Source of the DNA: JACJXF01 sp964349045
GTDB lineage: Bacteria; Bacteroidota; Bacteroidia; Bacteroidales; GCA-2748055
Reading direction: 5' to 3'
Assembly: GCA_964349045.1 (NCBI GenBank)
Contig: CAYGFI010000007.1
Coordinates: 1-64,000 of the forward strand
DNA length: 64,000 bases
Shown here: in pieces, positions 16,479 to 24,505 of the stretch
Layout: every line of letters starts with the position of its first letter
Position numbering within the stretch: position 1 is the stretch's first letter
The notes under the pieces: model-generated
Database searches by the model: none
What the model was told of the DNA's origin: nothing
The model's input: the letters and a program-made list of their open reading frames with translations, nothing else
Made by a program: the position numbers and the translations under genes

Positions 16479-17369
16479 ATGAAAAAGAATCTATTTGTTT
16501 TAGCAGCTCTTGTACTCGTCGCAGTATCTTTACTGACGATAGTGTCATGTAAGGAGGAAGATGCTGTGGCGCCTACGCCTGACTTCTCTTCCGTTATTGA
16601 TGATAAAACTGTAACCTTTACAAACTTATCAAAGGATGCCACTTCCTACTCATGGAATTTTGGTGATGAAAGTGCACTGTCGACAGAAGAAAATCCTGTT
16701 CATACCTATGCTGCTTATGGTGATTACGATGTAAGACTCACAGCAACAGGTGATGGAGGATCTGAAATTAAGAAAATTACCATTTCAGTAGTAAAAGAAT
16801 GGCCAGCAATTACTATTGATGGTACTTTTACAGATTGGGCTGATGTACCTGTCTTTTACAGTGGATTTGGTGAAGGTGGTGGAAGTTTAACGGAAGCCAA
16901 AGTAACCAGTAATGCCGCAACTTCAAAATTGTACATTTATGTGAAAGGCGATCTTTCTGCTGCCAATCATGTAATTCAGGTACTTATAGATGCTGACGGA
17001 AAAGCAAATACCGGATGGCAAACCACTAACCTTGCCACCAATGGTGCTGAGTACCAGTTTGAGTATTATATTCAGGACGGCTGGGCAGGTACATATGCCT
17101 GGAATTCAGGTGCAGAAGTACAGGATTGGCCATGGGTTGATGATATCACAAATGATCCGGATAACGGAGATATTAAGGTAACTTCAGGAGTTATAAACAA
17201 TGCTGAAATTGAGTTTGAAATTGAAACCTCGCTTATGAAGAATCCCGTTCCTGCTGCGCAAATCGGAATCTATTTCTGGGCTCAGAACACCGACTGGAAC
17301 CAGGTAGGTCAGTTACCTCCGGTTGATGCTGATCCTTTGGAATCAGTTAAAATGTTTAGCTTCCAGTAG
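16479..17369 (+). CDS. PKD-domain lipoprotein with carbohydrate-binding-like C-terminal domain
   Basis: From ATG 16479 the 296-aa protein has a lipobox (TIVSC, Cys24) and a PKD domain at about 33-106 with SYSWNFGDESALSTEENPVHTY. The C-terminal domain (108-296) opens ITIDGTFTDWADVP and is rich in aromatics; it resembles CBM9/DOMON-like beta-sandwiches used in sugar binding. No catalytic residues are evident, so it is probably a surface glycan-binding protein for the locus. The upstream in-frame ATG at 16422 was rejected because it places a hydrophobic extension before the signal. A strong terminator follows, so the gene is transcribed alone. Confidence 0.75.
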   Translation: MKKNLFVLAALVLVAVSLLTIVSCKEEDAVAPTPDFSSVIDDKTVTFTNLSKDATSYSWNFGDESALSTEENPVHTYAAYGDYDVRLTATGDGGSEIKKITISVVKEWPAITIDGTFTDWADVPVFYSGFGEGGGSLTEAKVTSNAATSKLYIYVKGDLSAANHVIQVLIDADGKANTGWQTTNLATNGAEYQFEYYIQDGWAGTYAWNSGAEVQDWPWVDDITNDPDNGDIKVTSGVINNAEIEFEIETSLMKNPVPAAQIGIYFWAQNTDWNQVGQLPPVDADPLESVKMFSFQ

Positions 17370-17392
17370 ATAAAATAAGCTAATCAATTAGT

Positions 17393-17425
17393 AAAAATGC
17401 TACCCAAAGTACGGGTGGCATTTTT
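17393..17425 (+). terminator. Rho-independent terminator after the PKD lipoprotein gene
   Basis: AAAAATGCTACCC (17393-17405) pairs with GGGTGGCATTTTT (17413-17425) with one G-U pair and a 7-nt loop. The T-run completes a standard intrinsic terminator. Confidence 0.85.
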
Positions 17426-17528
17426 ATTATTTATTCAGAAGGATATTGAGTGTTCTGAATAACCGGAAATGTATACACCGACTATTTGGTTTACAAATTC
17501 AAATCATCATCATGAATTTTATATTTAG

Positions 17529-17891
17529 ATGGAGCGAAGAAAATTCATAAAAGCAACCGGATTAATCGGAATAATGGCTGGAACAGGATGGAGAACAGCC
17601 GAAGCCAGGATCCCTCCCCATAATTGGGAAAACTATGATTTTGGTCCGCGCCCTGCAATTACCGACCGGTTAAACCAGGGGCCATTAAATGCAGGTGGTA
17701 GTCTTGATCCGGGATATCCTCTTCCGGGGAAAGTCAGACAGGTGGAGATTCCCCTTCCAAAGGGAACTGACTGGAGAGGGTTAAAGTTATTTGCCGAATT
17801 AGAAGTGAAAAATATTCGTTACCCGGTAAAATGGGCCTGCCGGCAAATGCTGAATGAAGACGGCTCTCTTTCACTACGCTCAAATATTTAA
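17529..17891 (+). CDS. Short Tat-signal protein, possibly an internally deleted remnant
   Basis: The 120-aa product begins MERRKFIKATGLIGIMAGTG, a twin-arginine-like signal, followed by ENYDFGPRPAITDRLNQGP and a beta-rich C-terminus ending NEDGSLSLRSNI. I do not recognise a complete family of this size. The beginning and the last ~20 residues both look like the ends of larger exported Bacteroidota proteins, so an in-frame deletion of a longer gene is possible. It ends 6 bp before the DMT transporter gene and is probably co-transcribed with it. No catalytic motif is visible. Confidence 0.5.
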   Translation: MERRKFIKATGLIGIMAGTGWRTAEARIPPHNWENYDFGPRPAITDRLNQGPLNAGGSLDPGYPLPGKVRQVEIPLPKGTDWRGLKLFAELEVKNIRYPVKWACRQMLNEDGSLSLRSNI

Positions 17892-17897
17892 TAGAAA

Positions 17898-18797
17898 ATG
17901 AATAAGAAAATCTGGTTGCTCTACGCATTAATTACAATGGTTACATGGGGTATGTGGGGAGCTTTTTCAAAGAGCCCGATGGAGAGCGGGTTTCCATATA
18001 CCCTGGTTTATTGCGTATGGGCTATGACCATGATTATTCCGGGTCTGGTGATATTGAAAATCAATAAATGGAAGGTACAACACGACAAAAAATCAGTCCT
18101 TTACGGATTATTAATAGGCTTTCTGGGTGCAGGTGGACAATTACTTCTTTTTCAGGCGCTGAAAGTCGGTCCTGCCTATCTGATATTTCCCATTATTTCA
18201 ATTTCTCCTGTTGTTACCATCTCTCTTTCTTTCCTTTTCCTGAAAGAAAGGACAGGTACTCTTGGCGTAATTGGTATCCTTCTGGCTTTGTTGGCCCTTC
18301 CACTTTTCGAATATTCAAAAGGTGAAGATCCTGATGGTCATGGCATTCTATGGTTTGTGCTTGCACTGATAGTTTTAACTGCCTGGGGACTACAAGCCTA
18401 TTTCATGAAACTGGCTAATAAAAATACCGATGGAGGAAGCATCTTCTTTTACATGATGTTGACAGGATTAATTTTGATTCCCATTCCATTGTTAATGACA
18501 GATTTTTCGATTTATATAAATTGGGGGATGAATGGATTATGGGAGACGGCTGCCGTACAAATATTAAATTCAATCGGTGCATTGTGCCTTGTCTTTGCAT
18601 ACAGATACGGGAAAGCCATTGTTGTTTCTCCCCTGGCAAATGCTGGAGCGCCCCTAATGACAGCAATCATTTCACTTGTCATACTGGGTGTGATGCCCTC
18701 CAACACAAAAATTCTGGGTATTGCTTTGGCGGTCATCGCGGCCCTGTTAATTGCCCTGCAACCGGAGGATAAGGCGGAATTGGTTTCCGGGAAGTAA
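17898..18797 (+). CDS. DMT/EamA-family inner-membrane transporter
   Basis: The 299-aa protein has about ten hydrophobic helices in two repeated halves, each with an EamA-like pattern. Examples are the N-terminal WLLYALITMVTWGMWGAFSK and the second-half LIVLTAWGLQAYFMKLANK. It ends in a short hydrophilic tail (PEDKAELVSGK). DMT proteins move metabolites, amino acids or sugars across the inner membrane. Within this locus it could import the released amino-sugar, but that is inference from position. It follows the short Tat protein by 6 bp and precedes the DUF4832 protein by 19 bp, suggesting one transcript. Confidence 0.85.
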   Translation: MNKKIWLLYALITMVTWGMWGAFSKSPMESGFPYTLVYCVWAMTMIIPGLVILKINKWKVQHDKKSVLYGLLIGFLGAGGQLLLFQALKVGPAYLIFPIISISPVVTISLSFLFLKERTGTLGVIGILLALLALPLFEYSKGEDPDGHGILWFVLALIVLTAWGLQAYFMKLANKNTDGGSIFFYMMLTGLILIPIPLLMTDFSIYINWGMNGLWETAAVQILNSIGALCLVFAYRYGKAIVVSPLANAGAPLMTAIISLVILGVMPSNTKILGIALAVIAALLIALQPEDKAELVSGK

Positions 18798-18816
18798 TTA
18801 CAATTAAAATATTTAT

Positions 18817-20781
18817 ATGATGACAGAAAGAAAAAAGATAAGAAGATTTCTGCTGGTTTTTGCAAATCTTCTGATTAGCGCGGTACTTTTCGGGCAGGGA
18901 ACCATTATAAAATACCAATCCACATCAGCCCCGGTTACAAATCCTGAAAGAGGTTGGTACGATCAATTTTCCAGCCATTCGGGAGGTTCCAGTTTAGGAA
19001 CTATTTATAAAGGTCTGAAAGCGTATGAGTTAAGAAATAACAGGGAAGAAGATAAGATCACTCTGATTTTGCGCCTGTTTTATCTCCATGAGTTTCTGAA
19101 TGAAAATGATGTTAGTGCGGAGTACCTGGGGAAAATGCAGTCAGATTTTGACTCCATACGGGCAGCGGGAATAAAATGTTTAGTAAGGTTCGCATACAGC
19201 GCTTCACAGAGTGCGGCAGTTTGGGATGCAACGCCCGATAAAGTCTTTTCTCATATTGTATCCCTGAGGGATGTGCTTTCAAATAACAGTGATGTTATTG
19301 CAGCAGTGCAGGCTGGGTTTATCGGGGCCTGGGGAGAATGGTATTACTCAAAAAACTTTGCCGGCAATGGATACGTTCCTGATGCGACCGATCAGCAAAA
19401 CAGGATTACCTTGGTTGAGAGCCTCCTGAATATCCTCCCGGATAATATAGTTGTAGAAGGAAGAACCCCTGCTATTATGAAGAACCTGGCAAAAACCAAC
19501 GACCCTATCAGTGAGGCTGAGGCATTTGACGGCTCATTCAAATCGAGAATAGGACATCATAATGACTGTTTCGTGGCCAGCGCTTCCGATTATGGAACCT
19601 ATACAAATCTGGCCAGTGACCTGGCATACCTTCATGAGACCACAAAATATACAATTACCGGCGGTGAAACCTGTGACGCTTCAAACAGTTATAGCGACTG
19701 CGCTAATAGTGTTTCCCGGATGACAGAATTACACTGGACTTATATGAACCGCGGGTATAATCAAAAAGTTTACGACAAATGGAAGGAGCAAAATTGTTAT
19801 GAGAAAGTCAACATTTCTCTTGGATACAGATTAAGGCTGGTTGAAGCAACTATACCAAACAGTACAGATCAGGGATCATCCCTGGAACTGTCTTTTCAGT
19901 TCAGCAACGAAGGGTATGCAGCTCCAACACAGTTCAAACCCATTCAGATTGTGCTGATCCACACCCTTACAGAAACTCAAACAATTTTAGACTATTCAGG
20001 CACAAACGATGATATCAGGTTTTGGCTACCCGGTGAGATTCTTACAGCAGGAACTGTATTAGTTCCTAATGATCTCCCCGATGGAAACTATAGTCTGAGT
20101 ATCCGTTTCCCTGATAAATCATCACTTTTGGCAAATAATCCGGCCTATTCCATTCAGCTGGCAAATGCCGGGATTTGGGATCAGGTAAAAGGATTGAACT
20201 CACTGAATCACATCCTTTCTGTGGGTACAGGCGGAGAGGGATTTTTGCCTGCATCACCGTCTGGTGTGGAGGCAACAACACTCTCTGAATCCGGGATCAA
20301 CCTGGTATGGTCCGACAATTCTGATAATGAAACCGGTTTTGAGATTATGCGCACAGAAGGAAACGGGACGGCCTGGGAATATTTAACAACTATCGATCCG
20401 GATACTGAAAATTTCACTGACAATAACCTCAAAAGAGGAACATTCTATAACTACATCATCCGGTCGATCAATGATTATGGTTCCTCTTCCTGGGCCGATA
20501 TCGCTACCGCTGCTACAATAGGCGTTTCTGTTAACACAGAAAAAATCCCTTCATCAGAGATATTTCCAAATCCTCTGGGCAGCAGTAATTTAACAATCCT
20601 TTTTCCTGATAATTCAGAGAAAAATATTGTGATTTGCAGTATTACAGGTGCCAGGATTCTTGAAGCCTCTACCAGCAAAGTAAATTTTCAGATCAGCAGA
20701 GAAGTATTTGTTCCCGGGATTTATTTTGTGACGCTCAATCAGAAGAATTCAGGAGAAAAAAGAAAGCTTATTGTATTTTAG
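18817..20781 (+). CDS. Secreted DUF4874/DUF4832 protein with FN3 and T9SS sorting domain
   Basis: The 654-aa protein has a signal peptide (to about residue 26, LFGQ). A DUF4874-like barrel opens with NPERGWYDQF at 42-51, a DUF4832 region runs to about 460, a fibronectin type III domain covers about 475-565, and a C-terminal type IX sorting domain begins IFPNPLGSSN. Glu174 in AGFIGAWGEWYYS and Glu284 in TGGETC sit where a retaining TIM-barrel glycosidase would place its acid/base and nucleophile. The convergent neighbour has equivalents, Glu173 and Glu270. No activity is established for these domains to my knowledge; a secreted glycosidase is the best inference. Confidence 0.75.
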   Translation: MMTERKKIRRFLLVFANLLISAVLFGQGTIIKYQSTSAPVTNPERGWYDQFSSHSGGSSLGTIYKGLKAYELRNNREEDKITLILRLFYLHEFLNENDVSAEYLGKMQSDFDSIRAAGIKCLVRFAYSASQSAAVWDATPDKVFSHIVSLRDVLSNNSDVIAAVQAGFIGAWGEWYYSKNFAGNGYVPDATDQQNRITLVESLLNILPDNIVVEGRTPAIMKNLAKTNDPISEAEAFDGSFKSRIGHHNDCFVASASDYGTYTNLASDLAYLHETTKYTITGGETCDASNSYSDCANSVSRMTELHWTYMNRGYNQKVYDKWKEQNCYEKVNISLGYRLRLVEATIPNSTDQGSSLELSFQFSNEGYAAPTQFKPIQIVLIHTLTETQTILDYSGTNDDIRFWLPGEILTAGTVLVPNDLPDGNYSLSIRFPDKSSLLANNPAYSIQLANAGIWDQVKGLNSLNHILSVGTGGEGFLPASPSGVEATTLSESGINLVWSDNSDNETGFEIMRTEGNGTAWEYLTTIDPDTENFTDNNLKRGTFYNYIIRSINDYGSSSWADIATAATIGVSVNTEKIPSSEIFPNPLGSSNLTILFPDNSEKNIVICSITGARILEASTSKVNFQISREVFVPGIYFVTLNQKNSGEKRKLIVF

Positions 20782-21195
20782 GGAAGACGGGAGACGGGAG
20801 AAGGAAGAAGGGAGACGGAAGACGGAAGACGGAAGATGGGAGAAGGAAGACGGAAGACGGAAGACGGAAGATGGGAGAAGGAAGACGGAAGAAGGGAGAC
20901 GGAAGACGGAAGACGGAAGACGGAAGATGGGAGAAGGAAGACGGAAGATGGGAGAAGGAAGACGGAAGACGGAAGACGGAAGATGGGAGAAGGAAGACGG
21001 AAGACGGAAGATGGNNNNNNNNNNNNNNNNNNNNNNNNNNNNNNNNNNNNNNNNNNNNNNNNNNNNNNNNNNNNNNNNNNNNNNNNNNNNNNNNNNNNNN
21101 NNNNNNNNNNNNNNAGACGGAAGACGGAAGACGGAAGATGGGAGAAGGAAGACGGAAGACGGAAGATGGGAGAAGGAAGACGGAAGACGGGAGAT
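20782..21195. repeat. Heptanucleotide tandem repeat (GGRAGAN) interrupted by an assembly gap
   Basis: Starting right after the DUF4832 stop codon there are 33 uninterrupted 7-bp units up to 21012, then 100 N, then about 11 more units to 21195. Variants are GGAAGAC (most common), GGGAGAA, GGAAGAT, GGGAGAC and GGAAGAA. Every GGAAGAT that can be followed is followed by GGGAGAA, showing a higher-order pattern of 21-35 bp. Because 7 is not a multiple of 3, several frames stay open and give artefactual ORFs. The true length is unknown. Confidence 0.95.
21015..21114. other. Assembly gap of 100 N inside the heptamer repeat
   Basis: Exactly 100 N flanked on both sides by the same tandem repeat. The repeat almost certainly caused the break, and the gap size is a placeholder. 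Confidence 0.95.
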
Positions 21196-21318
21196 TAAAG
21201 CAGAAAGATAGGATACTGAGAAGATACATACATATTTACTCATTCTCACAGCGCAGCGGATTCACTATTCTTAAAGTATGGACTTCACAACCGCCTTCCC
21301 TTTCCAGCGACCGGTGCA

Positions 21319-21345
21319 GTCTTCGGTCTTCCGTCTTCGGTCTTC
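21319..21345. repeat. Inverted short copy of the heptamer repeat
   Basis: GTCTTCG GTCTTCC GTCTTCG GTCTTC is the reverse complement of the GGAAGAC units, about 120 bp from the main array. Together they could fold into a long stem between the two convergent genes. Nothing else recognisable lies in the 21196-21318 spacer. Confidence 0.8.
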
Positions 21346-21372
21346 AAACTTTTATACTGCCCCCCAATTTTT

Positions 21373-22890
21373 CTATAGAATCAAAAACCTGTTCGATGTA
21401 ACCTTTGCATCACCAACCACCTTCAGGTAATAAAGGCCATTAATTAAATTACTTGTTTCAATTGTTGTGACCTCATGATTTGAGTTACCCGACAATTCAA
21501 GTTTTCCCAAACCATTGTATACATAATATCTCATTTCCTCCCCGTTGTTATTACCTGGCAGAAATACAGTTTCTCCCTTTTTAACCGGATTCGGATATAA
21601 CAAGCCAGGAAGCTTATGACTTTGTTTATTTATGTTTTCTGCCGGAAAGTTCTGCGTGCCATAAAATTGTATTTTTTGACCCGCAACCAGTTTATCACAT
21701 TCAATAGTTATTTCCGCACCATCAGCTCCGGCCGGCACACCAAATGTTTGCGTCTCGCCGGGCGCTAAAAGTTTAAGCGATTGAGGTGATCTGATACCAT
21801 CTACGGCAATAAATGCATCATAATAAATTGGGGCGACTCCATAGTTTAGAATTTCAAAAACCGATGTATCTGATGCCGTCTTCAGACTTACAATCTTAAA
21901 CCTGTATCCCGAGGCCATGCTTGCCTGTTTAATTCTTTCCATGGGATGATATCGTGGCTGATCATTCCCCATGATATAGGTAATATGAAAATCCCATGCA
22001 AATACTTCATATGGTTTGCCATACGGACCGCTGGGAGTATCCAGTACATGTTCCTGGTCAAAGTCGGAATAATAACTGAATTCACCACCGGCAGGGGAGG
22101 ATTTATATCTTTCCCGGTCGAAAAAATTCCAGTTAGTGGTGTTATATCCACTGTGATTTCTATGCATAAAGGAGTCATCAAAAACACCGAACCTGATATT
22201 TTTTAATTCCGGTTTTGCTGCAAATGGGGAGTATTTATTATCTGCTGCATCAATGGAAATACTCCAGGGAATATTCGTAAAGGTGGAATCGAGATGGTAA
22301 AAAAAAGCTTCCTGAAAATCTTTATCCGGGAAAGTACCGCCTAAAGAAAAAGGTCCGCTATAGATGTGATATTCCGCCCACAGACCAAACCCCACCTGGA
22401 TAAATGCCAGTCGGGGATCATTATCGTATTTCTCTGCAAATTTGGTATAAAATTCCAGGGTAAAGCGCTTTAGTTCCGGGTTTGACCAATCGGGGAAATG
22501 AGTATCTTTTCCTTCTGACTTTCCTACTGTTTCATGATAATCCCCTCTCTTCATAATATAATCCGGTACAGAAGTTGTATATCCCGGGTAGACATAGCGA
22601 AAACGGAATATAGCCTGGTGCTTACGGTTTGAAATGGCATTTAGTTTATTCTCAACGGCATCCCAGTTATAAACTCCGCTATCTTTAACAATATCATTAT
22701 ACAACATATAAGAAAACTCCAATGATATTGCGTCTGTGCTGTTGTTACCGGAACTGTGCCAGAAAACGATACCTGTCATGGGTTGCACTTCCGTTATCGA
22801 GTCAATGGGATAAAGATTTACAAATTCCACCTGGGCAAAAACAAGGATTGAAATGGCTGATATATACAGAGTCAGGAAAGGTTTTTTCAT
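21373..22890 (-). CDS. Secreted DUF4832-type protein with T9SS sorting domain
   Basis: The 505-aa protein has a signal peptide (to about residue 20, LVFAQ), a barrel-like region with IQVGFGLWAEYHIYSGPF (Glu173) and SSPAGGEFSYY (Glu270), a C-terminal beta-sandwich, and a type IX sorting domain starting LLYPNPVKKGE. The two Glu contexts parallel those of the convergent 654-aa protein, so the two are distant relatives. It lies 103 bp downstream of SusD on the same strand, separated by a hairpin terminator. A secreted or surface glycosidase of the locus is inferred; the biochemistry is not known. Confidence 0.72.
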   Translation of the reverse strand: MKKPFLTLYISAISILVFAQVEFVNLYPIDSITEVQPMTGIVFWHSSGNNSTDAISLEFSYMLYNDIVKDSGVYNWDAVENKLNAISNRKHQAIFRFRYVYPGYTTSVPDYIMKRGDYHETVGKSEGKDTHFPDWSNPELKRFTLEFYTKFAEKYDNDPRLAFIQVGFGLWAEYHIYSGPFSLGGTFPDKDFQEAFFYHLDSTFTNIPWSISIDAADNKYSPFAAKPELKNIRFGVFDDSFMHRNHSGYNTTNWNFFDRERYKSSPAGGEFSYYSDFDQEHVLDTPSGPYGKPYEVFAWDFHITYIMGNDQPRYHPMERIKQASMASGYRFKIVSLKTASDTSVFEILNYGVAPIYYDAFIAVDGIRSPQSLKLLAPGETQTFGVPAGADGAEITIECDKLVAGQKIQFYGTQNFPAENINKQSHKLPGLLYPNPVKKGETVFLPGNNNGEEMRYYVYNGLGKLELSGNSNHEVTTIETSNLINGLYYLKVVGDAKVTSNRFLIL

Positions 22891-22925
22891 ATTTGTTCAG
22901 TATAAATGAAAATCTTCATAAAGAT

Positions 22926-22970
22926 GAAAAAAGGGCAGGAAAAAGGCCAAAGGCTCATCTCACTGCCCTG
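22926..22970 (-). terminator. Hairpin terminator between susD and the DUF4832 gene
   Basis: On the minus strand AGGGCAG and CTGCCCT (plus-strand 22963-22969 and 22932-22938) form a 7-bp stem enclosing a smaller GCC/GGC hairpin, followed by TTTTTT. It lies between susD and the downstream gene, so it may attenuate read-through and not end the operon outright. Confidence 0.6.
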
Positions 22971-22993
22971 AATTGATTTAAGTACTAACTTAC

Positions 22994-24487
22994 TTAATCG
23001 TTTTGTTCACAGAGTGGATTATAAGCAATCTCCTGTGAAGCAGGAATATAGTATATCTGCCGGGGTCCGTTATATGGATAGATATCCGGTCCACCGGTTA
23101 CATTTTGCGCGGAACTGAAGGATCTGTCCAGGTCAATCTTATTCCTCATGAGATCATCCCTGCGGTGGCCTTCAAATGCCAGTTCGAGTCTTCTCTCATT
23201 AAGAACCGCATCGAGTACTGTTGCAAAACCATGACTGGCCAGGTTTTCCACTGTAATAAGTTCGTCACCTGATAAGCCAGCTCTTTCCCTTATCTTTTTA
23301 ACATCAGCAAGGGCTAGTTCATCCATTCCAAGGTGAGCATATGCTTCAGCCCTGTTAAGGTAAACTTCCGAAAGACGCATAAAAATGGGGGAATGTGCTG
23401 TTGCGATACCGTTTTGATAGGAAAACTTGGTCATATAAATCTTTTCATACGGGGTACCCTGGTATAATGCAGGACTACCATTTACAAAAACCGTATCGAT
23501 CAATTGATTTCGTACATCGTGAGGATATTGTGAAATTAATTCACGGAAAGGCTGCGAGGGAAATACCTCTCCCCATCCCTTATCACCGTTGTACATGGAA
23601 CCGATGGCCCCCGAACCGCGATTTTCCGTGTCGTCGTGATATAATATAAACATAGCTTCCTTTGAAGTAGCTGTATTATGCAAAGCATTTATATAACTAT
23701 CATTGGGTTCGAGTTCAAAAGGAGAGTTATCTATTACACCGGTCGCTACATTAATTACGGAGTCATAATCGCCGGTAAAGAGGTATGCTCTCGAAAGGTA
23801 ACCCAGTGCTGCATACTTATTTCCATATTTTATCGGATCAGTTGCTCTCGTTGTCATTAATTCAGCGCCCTTCTTCAGGTCGCTGATAATCTGCTTATAA
23901 GTATCCCCAACGGTAGCCCTGGCTTTGGCATCTTCTCCACCAAGACCCGTTCTCAGGATAACTCCGTTATTTGCCAATCCATGGGAAGGTGGGAATGAAA
24001 ACAATCTTGCCAGATCGAAGAAGGCGATCCCCCGGTAAAAATAACTTTCACCAATGTATTGTTTTTTCTCAGCGCTGGTCCCCGCATCAACAGTAATATT
24101 GTTAATTATCGTGTTTGTATTCAGGATAATTTTATATGCGGTAGCCCAAAAATAAGACATGTTTTGCTGTGAAAGGATATGAGCCCGGTTGAATGACAAC
24201 CACAGGGCATCCGTGGTACTCTTAACAATCAGTACATTATCTGAAGGAAACTCCGTAGTTTGAAAAAGGATTCGTACATAAACATTATTCGATTCGTCTC
24301 CCAGGAGATCTTTCATCATTCTTAATGATCCGTTTGCAAGACCCTGCATACCCTGTTCATCAAGCAAAAGCTGTTCTGCAGTAAGGGCATCATAGGGTTT
24401 GAGGTCTAGGAATTCCTCACAGCCAAATGAAAATGTCATGAGGAAAACAATTACCAGGCTGAAATATTTATTTGATATATTTTTCAT
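22994..24487 (-). CDS. SusD/RagB-family glycan-binding lipoprotein
   Basis: The 497-aa protein has a lipobox (MTFSFGC, Cys23) followed by EEFLDLKPYDALTAEQLL, the standard SusD beginning. A helical TPR-like region includes GESYFYRGIAFFDLARLFSF, and the C-terminal motif ERRLELAFEGHRRDDLMR is diagnostic of the family. SusD proteins sit on the outer surface as a lid on their SusC partner and capture oligosaccharide. It is encoded 18 bp after the SusC gene, forming a pair. Which sugar it binds cannot be read from sequence; context suggests a galactosamine-containing glycan. Confidence 0.92.
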   Translation of the reverse strand: MKNISNKYFSLVIVFLMTFSFGCEEFLDLKPYDALTAEQLLLDEQGMQGLANGSLRMMKDLLGDESNNVYVRILFQTTEFPSDNVLIVKSTTDALWLSFNRAHILSQQNMSYFWATAYKIILNTNTIINNITVDAGTSAEKKQYIGESYFYRGIAFFDLARLFSFPPSHGLANNGVILRTGLGGEDAKARATVGDTYKQIISDLKKGAELMTTRATDPIKYGNKYAALGYLSRAYLFTGDYDSVINVATGVIDNSPFELEPNDSYINALHNTATSKEAMFILYHDDTENRGSGAIGSMYNGDKGWGEVFPSQPFRELISQYPHDVRNQLIDTVFVNGSPALYQGTPYEKIYMTKFSYQNGIATAHSPIFMRLSEVYLNRAEAYAHLGMDELALADVKKIRERAGLSGDELITVENLASHGFATVLDAVLNERRLELAFEGHRRDDLMRNKIDLDRSFSSAQNVTGGPDIYPYNGPRQIYYIPASQEIAYNPLCEQND

Positions 24488-24505
24488 AAAAGTGTCTGTT
24501 AGATG

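Noticed and set aside
20782..21195. CRISPR array
   Set aside because: Units are 7 bp without unique spacers, and no cas genes are nearby.
20771..21401. Long ORFs through the heptamer repeat on both strands
   Set aside because: They are created by the 7-bp period and the N gap; products are monotonous and lack starts or signals.
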